This document shows positions 39,630-50,436 of a stretch of 64,000 nucleotides of DNA, piece after piece. The DNA comes from Acinetobacter lwoffii. Its GTDB lineage: Bacteria > Pseudomonadota > Gammaproteobacteria > Pseudomonadales > Moraxellaceae. A program made the translations under genes and the position numbers. Location of the stretch: contig NZ_JAMXXN010000009.1 in NCBI RefSeq assembly GCF_024129435.1, positions 1 to 64,000 of the forward strand, written 5' to 3'. The notes beneath the pieces are model-generated. The model had not been told where the DNA came from and made no database searches. It worked only from the letters and a program-made list of their open reading frames with translations. Every line of letters begins with the position of its first letter. Position 1 is the first letter of the stretch.

Positions 39630-41303
39630 TCAAGCCAAATGATCACTCGCTTCCTCAGGCTTTTTTTCTAGCATCTTGCGCTTACTCTTCTTGACATAAC
39701 GCTGTGCCGGCCAGGTCATGGTAAAACGCGCGCCACCCAGGGTCGGACTTTGATCAACCTGAATCGTGCCACCAAACCAGTACGCAATCCGACTGACAAT
39801 CGACAAACCTAAACCATAACCACCCGAAGCACGGGTACGGCTATCATCCAGTCGGGCAAAGGCTTCAAAAATTCGGGCACGATCTATTTCCGGAATCCCC
39901 GGCCCGTCATCTTCTACACAGACATAGGCTTGACCGTCCTGATCCAGACCGCCACTAATCAAGATCTTGTTATCGCAATAACGGATGGCATTCCCCACCA
40001 GATTCTGAATTACACGATGCAGATAACGACGCTCCGCCTCTACCGTGACCGCAACAGGCATTGGATGTAATTCAATGATTTTTTGGGTTTTTAGTGCCTC
40101 AGTTTCTTGTGCCACCTGATTCAGTACGTCATACAGATCAATTTGCTCAAACTCAATCGACGGCATGCCCTGTTCCAGTTTGGCATAGGTCATGATCTCA
40201 TCAATCAAGGTATTCAGCGCTTCAATGTCTTTATCAATCTGTTCAACCTGTTGCAGACGATAATCATAGTCATCTTCATCCGCCATCATTTCCACACCAA
40301 AGCGGATCCGTGCCACCGGTGTACGCAACTCATGCGACACCGCACGCATCAGCTCACGCTGTGCTTCGATCAAACGCTGGATATGATCTGACATATTGTT
40401 ATAGCTAGAGGCCAGTGTAGACATCTCATCACTACCTTCTACAGGCAGACGCAATGACATGTTACCCGATTTCATTTTGTTTAAGGCATAGCTGACTTCA
40501 CGCAACTTACGCTGCATTGGCACAAGTAGACCATAAACACCCAGACTCAACACAAACAGGCTTAATAAGGTAATACCGGTCGCCAACTGGAATGGCATCC
40601 AGTTAAACAAGGGTACCGGCCCCATGACCAATACTTGCGAGGTCGAACCAGGAATCGGTGAAATAATTGAAATTGTGGTACCACGAATAGAGGCATTGTC
40701 GCGGTATAAAATGATGCTGTGATCCAGACGCAGACGTCCGATTTGCTCGGAGTCTAAAGGTAGATTCTGGACATTTTCGATAGAAACCGGATAAGAAAAA
40801 TAATCCTGAATACGAGCCAGATATTCTTTTTCCTGACCTGGATAGTAGACCAGATAGTCCAGGATAAAGACTGGTAAGGCCTTCATCTGGCGCTCAGTAA
40901 TACTGTCGGCCTTAATATAAAGGTAATGACCCGGGTCATCGCGCAGCCCAACCACAATATAGGCAATACCTGATTCGGCGTCCCAACGCACCACCGCCTT
41001 ACGTTCGGCAATACGGCGCCCTTCAGCACGGGTAATGTCGACCTTGCTGGCTTCTACATAGTGAATGGGCAATTCCAGCAAATCGGAGGCATCAGAAACC
41101 CAATCCATTTTTTGCTGGAGATTTGGCTGGCGTGCAACCCCCTCACTGATGATATATGCCATACCATCAGTCAGGGATTCGCGATATTCTTGCGCACGCT
41201 GATAGTTGATAATCTGTACCAACAAATAGCCGAACACCGCCACCAAGACGACAAGGATGACGAGTCCTGCGTATATACGCAAAAATATACTGTGTTTAAA
41301 CAC
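39630..41303 (-). CDS. bfmS: Sensor histidine kinase BfmS
   Basis: This 557-residue inner-membrane kinase pairs with BfmR. It has an N-terminal helix (FLRIYAGLVILVVLVAVFGY), a periplasmic sensor domain to about residue 230, a second helix, a HAMP segment (MQRKLREVSYALNKMKSGNM), the phospho-acceptor H-box (RAVSHELRTPVARIRFGVEM) and ATPase N/G boxes (IQNLVGNAIRYCDN, VEDDGPGIPE, GGYGLGLSIVSRIAYWFGG). In A. baumannii BfmRS controls capsule, pili, biofilm and stress tolerance. It is 42 bases downstream of bfmR. Confidence 0.93.
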   Translation of the reverse strand: MFKHSIFLRIYAGLVILVVLVAVFGYLLVQIINYQRAQEYRESLTDGMAYIISEGVARQPNLQQKMDWVSDASDLLELPIHYVEASKVDITRAEGRRIAERKAVVRWDAESGIAYIVVGLRDDPGHYLYIKADSITERQMKALPVFILDYLVYYPGQEKEYLARIQDYFSYPVSIENVQNLPLDSEQIGRLRLDHSIILYRDNASIRGTTISIISPIPGSTSQVLVMGPVPLFNWMPFQLATGITLLSLFVLSLGVYGLLVPMQRKLREVSYALNKMKSGNMSLRLPVEGSDEMSTLASSYNNMSDHIQRLIEAQRELMRAVSHELRTPVARIRFGVEMMADEDDYDYRLQQVEQIDKDIEALNTLIDEIMTYAKLEQGMPSIEFEQIDLYDVLNQVAQETEALKTQKIIELHPMPVAVTVEAERRYLHRVIQNLVGNAIRYCDNKILISGGLDQDGQAYVCVEDDGPGIPEIDRARIFEAFARLDDSRTRASGGYGLGLSIVSRIAYWFGGTIQVDQSPTLGGARFTMTWPAQRYVKKSKRKMLEKKPEEASDHLA

Positions 41304-41345
41304 CTATAATTTATCCTGCTTGTTCAAGCAACAAACCACATTTGC

Positions 41346-42062
41346 TTAAAGACCATTGGTCTCTTTAACAAAAAGATAACCCTTACTACGTACTGTTTTA
41401 ATACGCTTCGGATTTTCTGGATCGTCACCGATTTTTGGACGGATACGAGAAATACGCACATCGATTGAACGGTCTTGGCCATCATATTCGATACCACGTA
41501 AACGCTCGAAAATATCTTCGCGAGAGAGAATACGGCCAGCATTCGATGCAAGCAACCATAACAGGTCATATTCTGCGCTAGTAAAATCAACCAGATCGCC
41601 ATTTAAGGTCACTGAACGACCGCCGTTGTCGATGACCAGATCATCAAATTCGATGCGCTGTGCCACTTCATCTTCAGGTACCTTATCAGTACGGCGCAAT
41701 AATGCACGAATACGTGCCAGCAATACACGCGGCTGAACAGGCTTAGCGACATAGTCATCTGCACCCATTTCCAGACCTAAAACCTGATCCATGTCTTCAG
41801 TACGCGCAGTCAACATCAAAATCGGCTGATGATAATGTGGACGCACTTCACGGCAAATGGTCAAGCCATCAGCACCTGGTAACATTACATCCAGCACCAC
41901 CATATCTGGCTGCTCGGCAATAATCCGACGAATGGCACGGTTACCATCCGGCTCTACCCCCACCTCAAGTCCGTTACGGATGAGGTATTCTTGCGTTAAA
42001 CGAGCAAGACGCTCGTCATCTTCAACAATTAAAATCTTGGGTAACTTTTCTTCTTGGCTCAT
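41346..42062 (-). CDS. bfmR: Response regulator BfmR
   Basis: This 238-residue OmpR-type regulator has a receiver domain with the acidic pair in ILIVEDDERLARLTQEYL, the phospho-acceptor aspartate in DMVVLDVMLPGADGLTICRE and the conserved lysine in GADDYVAKPVQPRVLLARIR. The winged-helix domain contains VDFTSAEYDLLWLLASNAGR and RIKTVRSKGYLFVKETNGL. The sequence is the one expected for Acinetobacter BfmR. It is the first gene of the bfmRS pair and lies divergent from nrdA. Confidence 0.96.
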   Translation of the reverse strand: MSQEEKLPKILIVEDDERLARLTQEYLIRNGLEVGVEPDGNRAIRRIIAEQPDMVVLDVMLPGADGLTICREVRPHYHQPILMLTARTEDMDQVLGLEMGADDYVAKPVQPRVLLARIRALLRRTDKVPEDEVAQRIEFDDLVIDNGGRSVTLNGDLVDFTSAEYDLLWLLASNAGRILSREDIFERLRGIEYDGQDRSIDVRISRIRPKIGDDPENPKRIKTVRSKGYLFVKETNGL

Positions 42063-42328
42063 GTATTGCCCCTTATTTGGTGGATCTACGCTATAGGCGT
42101 ATCCTTTTGAAATCCAATAGATACGTTTTTAATATGCTTGCAATATACACACGTTTACATTGTAAACAAGATAGCGTTCACCAAACTGATACATCAAGAT
42201 AGCATTTTGTAATATTTTATCGTGCATTTTTTGGACAATTATGCTTGAAACAGTGGCTTAGATCTGATTTGCGATTTACACAACTATTACATGGACAAAA
42301 TATGACTGCTTGATTCAGCACTTTTTAG

Positions 42329-42337
42329 TTATCCACA
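42329..42337 (+). promoter_or_regulatory. DnaA box in the bfmR-nrdA intergenic region
   Basis: A perfect TTATCCACA nonamer lies 293 bp upstream of the nrdA start. In E. coli nrdAB is regulated by DnaA through such boxes. One isolated match may be chance, so the role here is tentative. Confidence 0.45.
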
Positions 42338-42495
42338 GTGTTATCTATAAGCACTTTCTTTTGACTTTGTTATGCTATGCCTTGCCTGATAAGGCTTATA
42401 CAAAAATCAATAAAAATAGCGATATTTTTACAAGGATTAAAGCACAACTTAAGAAAAATATTTAGCTAAATGTCAATATTGATCTACCCTAAATT

Positions 42496-42543
42496 TTCCC
42501 GTATCTTGTGTTCAATTAATTTTAAAACCACTAGGTCTTGTGT
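42496..42543 (+). promoter_or_regulatory. Tandem NrdR-box-like operator upstream of nrdA
   Basis: Two 16-bp sites, TTCCCGTATCTTGTGT (42496-42511) and CCACTAGGTCTTGTGT (42528-42543), share TCTTGTGT. The second matches the NrdR consensus (acaCwAtATaTwGwgt) at most of its conserved positions. They start exactly 32 bp apart, about three helical turns, which is the spacing known for paired NrdR boxes. They lie about 86 bp before the nrdA start. This suggests repression by NrdR when dATP/ATP is high. Confidence 0.6.
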
Positions 42544-42629
42544 TTATTCCTCAAACACTGTGGCATGAATTTTGCCCAGTTCAAACGGTCTATAAACATA
42601 AAAATAGATGACAACGGAGCTATGCTAAC

Positions 42630-45467
<2,838 letters not shown>

Positions 45468-45495
45468 TTGACGAGTTTCTAGAATCCCCCTAAAT

Positions 45496-45568
45496 CCCCC
45501 TTTTATAAAGGGGGACTTCCAGAAATCAAAATAGGTGGATGGAAGCCCCTCCTTTATTAAAGGAGGGG
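45496..45568. repeat. Two GC-rich palindromic repeats after nrdA
   Basis: One hairpin at 45496-45514 has an 8-bp stem (CCCCCTTT, loop TAT). A second at 45546-45568 has a 10-bp stem (CCCCTCCTTT, loop ATT) and is followed by a GGGGAGG echo. The layout resembles the hairpin-plus-echo at 111-140. They may act as terminator or mRNA-stabilising elements at the end of nrdA, and look like dispersed REP-type repeats. Confidence 0.6.
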
Positions 45569-45610
45569 TTTGGGGAGGATTTAGAATTTAATACAAATAA
45601 GGAAACCTCA

Positions 45611-45739
45611 ATGCCCCATATGACTCACAACTACATGTTAGGACTTGCGGCATTGCTGATTTCCTTTGGCATTACCTTTTATTTACCAATTGCTTATTTC
45701 TGGCTCAAAGTTCGCCAGCAGCGTAAACAAAATAAGTAG
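45611..45739 (+). CDS. Small single-helix membrane protein, 42 aa
   Basis: The ATG at 45611 follows AAGGAAA by seven bases. The product has one strong helix (YMLGLAALLISFGITFYLPIAY) and a basic cytoplasmic tail (WLKVRQQRKQNK). It lies between nrdA and nrdB on the same strand but after palindromic repeats. I recognise no family; it looks like a genuine small inner-membrane protein. Confidence 0.6.
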   Translation: MPHMTHNYMLGLAALLISFGITFYLPIAYFWLKVRQQRKQNK

Positions 45740-45802
45740 TTTTCTTTAGACGAATTACTTCTTTTGATTATGTCAGCAGATTAGCTGATTGTCGAAAATG
45801 AA

Positions 45803-45837
45803 AAAAGGGAACACCGCGTCAACGATGCTCCCCTTTT
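45803..45837 (+). terminator. Probable terminator
   Basis: AAAAGGGAACACCG pairs, with a few wobble or mismatched positions, with CGATGCTCCCCTTTT. It lies after the 42-aa gene. Confidence 0.5.
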
Positions 45838-45965
45838 CCCTAAAGATCATTAGGCTGTCTTTAGGGCGATAACTTTTTTACCAAAAAGCTAGGGAATATT
45901 CTGAACTAGTTTAAAGCAATCGTCAAATTAGCCTTTGTTGAAAGCTCAAATTTAGGAGTATTCTC

Positions 45966-46202
45966 ATGAGCAAATCAAATGACCGCATGGTATATCAACG
46001 TGGAAATGAATGGGTAAATAAAGCAAATGGTAATTCTACCGCTTCATCCATTCACTCAACACAACGTGATGCAATAAACTCAGCTAAAACTATGTTAAAA
46101 AACTCTGGCGGAGGAGAATTGACAATCAAAGGTACTAATCAATTGATTCGTCAAAAAGACACAATTTCCCCAGGAAATGATCCAAGAAACATAAAAGGCT
46201 AA
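45966..46202 (+). CDS. DUF2188 family protein, 78 aa
   Basis: The ATG at 45966 has TAGGAG upstream. The product has the DUF2188 pattern: an aromatic strand (MVYQRGNEWVNKANGNSTAS), a helix with a threonine/alanine-rich STQRDAINSAKTMLKNSGGG, then GELTIKGTNQLIRQKD and the terminal GNDPRNIKG typical of this family. The role is unknown. It is small, soluble and basic. A terminator follows at 46217. Confidence 0.82.
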   Translation: MSKSNDRMVYQRGNEWVNKANGNSTASSIHSTQRDAINSAKTMLKNSGGGELTIKGTNQLIRQKDTISPGNDPRNIKG

Positions 46203-46216
46203 TTTATCTCTTAAAA

Positions 46217-46243
46217 AACAACCTCGATTTAATCGGGGTTGTT
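46217..46243 (+). terminator. Terminator after the DUF2188 gene
   Basis: AACAACC/GGTTGTT stem with an inner CGATT region, followed by a T run. Confidence 0.7.
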
Positions 46244-46519
46244 CTGTTTTTAAAAAACTATAACCGATTGATTTTATTATTTTTTTCAACGGAAAAACCA
46301 ATAAAGAAATTCTACTTAAAAAACAAAAGAATAGAAGAACCATAGTCGTTTTTTCATCAAAAAAAATCTTATTACCTATTAAATTTTCGCGATCAAAACT
46401 ACAATACATTCCAAATTTATTAAAAACTAAATCGCCTCGCTTAACAAATGTTCGTTGTTTCTTTAAACACCAGATAGTCCAATGTACATAAGTGAAGCGT
46501 ATAATTTGAGAGAATTGAT

Positions 46520-47803
46520 ATGTCTATCCTAAGTTGGGACGATTTCGAAGATGATTCGCAAAAACCGGCTGCACCTGAACAGCAGCCTGCGCCCGTCGAG
46601 CCGCAAAAAGCGACTAATTCACAGATGGTATCTGATGCAGGCAACGCATCGCCGGATGTGGCAGCTGCACAACCCCTTAGAGCCACTCAAAACCGAGGAT
46701 CAAATCCAACCGATTCGCTGGCAAGAGCATCTGCTTCCCTAGAGCAGCTTGATGTTGCACCGGGTCTGGAAGAGCTTGAAATGGGTGCGCAACGCGTTCA
46801 GGTTGATGACAAGGCGATGATCAACTGTCGTGCAGACTTGAACCAGCTTGTTCCATTCAAATACGAATGGGCTTGGCAGAAGTATCTGGACGGATGTGCA
46901 AACCACTGGATGCCACAAGAAGTGAACATGAACCACGACATTGCGTTGTGGAAGTCTGAAAATGGCTTGACTGAAGATGAACGTACCATTGTGATGCGTT
47001 CACTTGGTTTCTTCTCGACTGCCGATTCACTGGTTGCAAACAATCTGGTACTGGCGATTTACCGTCATATTACCAACCCTGAATGCCGTCAGTACATCTT
47101 GCGTCAAGCGTTTGAAGAAGCGATTCACACACACGCTTACCAGTACTGTATCGAGTCGTTAGGCATGGATGAAGGCGAAGTCTTCAACATGTACCGTGAA
47201 GTACCGTCAGTTGCACGTAAAGCTGCGTGGGGCCTGAAATATACTCAGTCTTTAAGTGATCCTACATTCAAAACCGGCACACCTGAAAATGACCAGATCC
47301 TGCTTCGCAACCTGATCGCGTTCTACTGTGTTCTTGAAGGTATTTTCTTCTACTGTGGTTTCAGCCAGATCCTGTCTATGGGCCGTCGTAACAAGATGAA
47401 TGGTGTTGCCGAGCAGTTCCAGTACATCCTGCGTGACGAGTCGATGCACCTGAACTTTGGTATCGACATGATCAACCAGATCAAGATCGAAAACCCAGGT
47501 TTATGGACCACTGAATTCCAAGAAGAAATCATTCAGATGATTCTTGAAGGCACCATGCTGGAAATCGAATACGCACGTGACACGATGCCACGCGGCGTAC
47601 TTGGCATGAATGCGGGCATGATGGAAGAATACCTGAAGTTCATTGCTAACCGTCGTCTGGCGCAGTTAGGCTTGCCTGAACAGTTTGCTGGTGTGAACAA
47701 CCCGTTCCAGTGGATGTCAGAAATGATGGACTTGCGTAAAGAGAAGAATTTCTTCGAGACGCGTGTAACAGATTACCAAACTGGCGGTGCGTTAAGCTGG
47801 TAA
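46520..47803 (+). CDS. nrdB: Class Ia ribonucleotide reductase beta subunit
   Basis: This 427-residue di-iron/tyrosyl-radical subunit partners NrdA. After a variable Gln/Pro/Ala-rich N-terminus (about 1-90) come the iron ligands in [15 protein letters not shown] and [14 protein letters not shown], and the canonical end [18 protein letters not shown], whose C-terminal tail binds NrdA. It is longer than E. coli NrdB (376) because of the N-terminal extension. A terminator follows directly. I see no NrdR-box pair in its own leader. Confidence 0.96.
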   Translation: MSILSWDDFEDDSQKPAAPEQQPAPVEPQKATNSQMVSDAGNASPDVAAAQPLRATQNRGSNPTDSLARASASLEQLDVAPGLEELEMGAQRVQVDDKAMINCRADLNQLVPFKYEWAWQKYLDGCANHWMPQEVNMNHDIALWKSENGLTEDERTIVMRSLGFFSTADSLVANNLVLAIYRHITNPECRQYILRQAFEEAIHTHAYQYCIESLGMDEGEVFNMYREVPSVARKAAWGLKYTQSLSDPTFKTGTPENDQILLRNLIAFYCVLEGIFFYCGFSQILSMGRRNKMNGVAEQFQYILRDESMHLNFGIDMINQIKIENPGLWTTEFQEEIIQMILEGTMLEIEYARDTMPRGVLGMNAGMMEEYLKFIANRRLAQLGLPEQFAGVNNPFQWMSEMMDLRKEKNFFETRVTDYQTGGALSW

Positions 47804-47860
47804 GGTTTTTTACCGTCACGCGACACATAAGTTGTCATTTACGACTCATAGTTTGTCATA

Positions 47861-47888
47861 AAAAACCGCCAATACTGGCGGTTTTTTT
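47861..47888 (+). terminator. Terminator between nrdB and pqqU
   Basis: AAAAACCGCC/GGCGGTTTTTTT with a six-base loop, shared by two convergent genes. Confidence 0.85.
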
Positions 47889-47902
47889 ACATCACATAAC
47901 AA

Positions 47903-50044
47903 TTAAAATTCTTTTGTCACACTCAGACCAGCACTCCAGTTCCGCCCTTCTGCCGGCTCATAATAACGTCCTTCTGGTCTACTACTTTCATTAACAATCA
48001 CCGAACCAGAATAATCTTTATCAAACAGGTTATCGACACGCGCAAAAGTATTCACCGCCCAATCTTGCATTTTCCAGTGATAACCTACATTGGCACCAGC
48101 GACTGTGTAGCTTGGTGCAGTATCAGAATTTAAGTCGTTCACATAAATCTTATCGGAGTAACGTACATCGAGTCCTGCGTGTAAGCCACTTTCAGGCTTC
48201 CAGCCCATACTTATAAATGCCTGATTTTTGGCAATCCCCGGAATATAGTTTCCGGCTGCAATAGCGGCAACCGTACCGATTGCGGGAATTTCAGCATCAA
48301 AAGTAGCATCTATATAGCTATAGCTAGCTTGAGCAGTGAGATCACGCCAAAGGTTTTTGTTCCAGGAGAGTTCAACACCTTCTCTTAAAGTTTTATCGGC
48401 ATTACGGAAAGTCGCACGTCCTCCCTCACTTCCTGCCGAGACAATGTCATTTTTAGTTTGGGTCTGAAAAACTGCAACAGTAAAATCACCTAATATATTT
48501 GCAGACTTCAACCCCATCTCATAGGTTTCACTTTCTGCTGCTTTTAAATTAAATGTGCGGCTACTACCATCCGCTGGATAAGCCATTTCCGTAAAAGTTG
48601 GAGTTTCAAAGCCTTGGGCATAGCTGGTATAGGCCATAAGTTCAGGTAGAATTTGCCAACTTAGAGCCAGTGAAGGTAGTAATTTCTCATAAGTAGTTTT
48701 ACCTGAGTTATTACCATTTCTATCGTCTTCCTCATCAGCATCAACGATATAGTAATCTTTGGTTTTGAAATGCACATTGCTATAACGTAGCCCTGCATCT
48801 AAAGTCCAATCGGGAGCAAAGTGATAAGAAGCTTGCAAATACGGATCTAAATTCCACAGGGTATTATCTTCATCTCGACGCAGTTCACCTTTAACCCCCA
48901 AGCGATCACCTAAAAAGTTTTGATAGCCTTTACGGTCTTCGGTCATGGCATCTACGGCGACACCTGCAATCAGTTTGGTATTGGGCAGAATATCTTTACC
49001 CGTCCAGCGTAAATCTGTCCCATAAAAATTACGGTCAAAATCAATCACGCCACCCGCATGATTAACTCCACCTTGTGCTGTACGAGGAATCGACTGATAT
49101 TGCGTGACTGCGCGCTGTCCCCAGTAGGCCATACCATACAGTTCATGCTGATCATTGATCGGTTTATTCCAGGTCAAACCTGTTTGCAGCTGTTCAATGT
49201 CTTTACGTGCATTATAAAGAAGGACGTTGGTCGCGACCTGTCGGGGATTGACCTTCCACTGTTCTCGGGTTAAACCGCCCGGATCATCCGCTGCAATTTT
49301 AACGTAGTTATTCATCCAGTTGATTTTAGAACCATCTTCCAGATCCCAAGTCAGCTTGGCATTATGCAGAACTTTATGTGCACTGCTGTGGTCACGGTAA
49401 CCATTGGTATCAAAATAAGAGGAGCTAATGACATAGCTTGGCTCTGAAGCATTCTCTGAACCGCCTTGCAAAACCAGCTTGGTCTGCCCTTTGTTCTGGC
49501 TCCCTGCAGAATGCCCCAGTTCAATTGAGTCAGCGCCTTGCCCTTCCCTTGTGGTGGTTAAAATCGTTCCTCCGGAAGAGTTGCCATACAGTGATGAAAA
49601 TCCACCACCCAATACTTCAATATGGTCCAGACTATTCAAGTCAATATTCGAGGTTTGCCCCTGTCCATCCGGCATTGTTGCAGGGATTCCATCTACATAT
49701 AAACGCACACCACGCACACCAAAACTGGAACGTGCCCCAAAGCCTCGCATCGAAATTTGTAGGTCTTGGGCATAGTTTTCACGATTGTTTAACTGTAATC
49801 CCGGAACGCCTTTTAATGTTTCCGAAAGATTCACATTCATGCTGTTATCTTGTTCTTGATTCAGATAATACACTGACGCCGGTGTGGTCAATCGCTCCCG
49901 ATCTGTACGGGTCGCTTGAATGACAATCGTGTCTAACCTTTGGACTTCTTGTGTATCATTTTCTGCATAAATATGCTGACCTACGCAAGCAATCAGGCAG
50001 GACAAGGTCGATCTCACGAATGGAAATTTCGGGCTTTGATACAT
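47903..50044 (-). CDS. pqqU: TonB-dependent receptor, PqqU/YncD-like
   Basis: This 713-residue outer-membrane receptor has a signal peptide (about 1-27, cut near IYA-EN), a TonB box (LDTIVIQATRTDRE), a plug domain and a 22-strand barrel ending with a terminal phenylalanine (SVTKEF). Segments that match E. coli YncD closely include NLSETLKGVPGLQLNNRENY, RLYVDGIPATMPDGQGQTSN, ADDPGGLTREQWKVNP, RKGYQNF, GRVDNLFDKEY-like ARVDNLFDKDYSGSVIVNES and the GRYYEPAEGRNW end. YncD is now known as PqqU, which imports PQQ. The neighbouring gene encodes a PQQ-dependent dehydrogenase, which strongly supports that role. The gene symbol is by similarity and context; substrate is not proven here. Confidence 0.82.
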   Translation of the reverse strand: MYQSPKFPFVRSTLSCLIACVGQHIYAENDTQEVQRLDTIVIQATRTDRERLTTPASVYYLNQEQDNSMNVNLSETLKGVPGLQLNNRENYAQDLQISMRGFGARSSFGVRGVRLYVDGIPATMPDGQGQTSNIDLNSLDHIEVLGGGFSSLYGNSSGGTILTTTREGQGADSIELGHSAGSQNKGQTKLVLQGGSENASEPSYVISSSYFDTNGYRDHSSAHKVLHNAKLTWDLEDGSKINWMNNYVKIAADDPGGLTREQWKVNPRQVATNVLLYNARKDIEQLQTGLTWNKPINDQHELYGMAYWGQRAVTQYQSIPRTAQGGVNHAGGVIDFDRNFYGTDLRWTGKDILPNTKLIAGVAVDAMTEDRKGYQNFLGDRLGVKGELRRDEDNTLWNLDPYLQASYHFAPDWTLDAGLRYSNVHFKTKDYYIVDADEEDDRNGNNSGKTTYEKLLPSLALSWQILPELMAYTSYAQGFETPTFTEMAYPADGSSRTFNLKAAESETYEMGLKSANILGDFTVAVFQTQTKNDIVSAGSEGGRATFRNADKTLREGVELSWNKNLWRDLTAQASYSYIDATFDAEIPAIGTVAAIAAGNYIPGIAKNQAFISMGWKPESGLHAGLDVRYSDKIYVNDLNSDTAPSYTVAGANVGYHWKMQDWAVNTFARVDNLFDKDYSGSVIVNESSRPEGRYYEPAEGRNWSAGLSVTKEF

Positions 50045-50389
50045 AAATGACAGGCCTTATTTGAAAGTGGTTTAATGCGGCAAATACCTTATCGAGATGG
50101 CGTACATCTCATGATTCAATTCATTTTGTTTTAAGCATCGATATCCAATAAATGCGCTGATTCGATGACATATAGTTCGCTCAATGAATAGGAATATTTT
50201 GAGCTTAAAAATTCTGTGTTCGATAAATTTAGACTTAATTAATCCTTTATCTGAATTTCGCTTAAAATCAGCCATATACAAAGCATATTATTTTAATGCG
50301 ATCTGAATGAAATTGAGCTTTCAGCAACAAATCAACATCATTTCTCTGTGTCCTTAAAACTCGATGTAGGCATTCAACAATAGCGTATA
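50045..50389. other. Promoter region of pqqU, no gene
   Basis: This AT-rich region of about 345 bp lies between the gcd terminator and pqqU on the same strand. It should contain the pqqU promoter. No Fur-box-like or other clear operator is visible to me, and the short frames present look non-coding. Confidence 0.4.
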
Positions 50390-50415
50390 AAAAAGCCTGA
50401 CGAATCAGGCTTCTT
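50390..50415 (-). terminator. Terminator after gcd
   Basis: AAAAAGCCTGA/TCAGGCTTCTT with a short loop, 22 bp after the gcd stop codon. Confidence 0.75.
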
Positions 50416-50436
50416 CATACTTAATTAGAGATTCAA

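Noticed and set aside
42063..42629. Possible replication origin because of the DnaA box
   Set aside because: Only one perfect box, no cluster, and none of dnaA, dnaN, rpmH or gidA is nearby.
46095..46409. 104-codon minus-strand frame opposite the DUF2188 gene
   Set aside because: It overlaps a recognised gene and a terminator, has no ribosome-binding site and no family resemblance.
49438..49923. 161-codon plus-strand frame opposite pqqU
   Set aside because: Antisense to a well-supported receptor gene; the length is explained by codon bias of the real gene.
50072..50281. 69-codon minus-strand frame upstream of pqqU
   Set aside because: No binding site and no motif; it probably overlaps the pqqU promoter.
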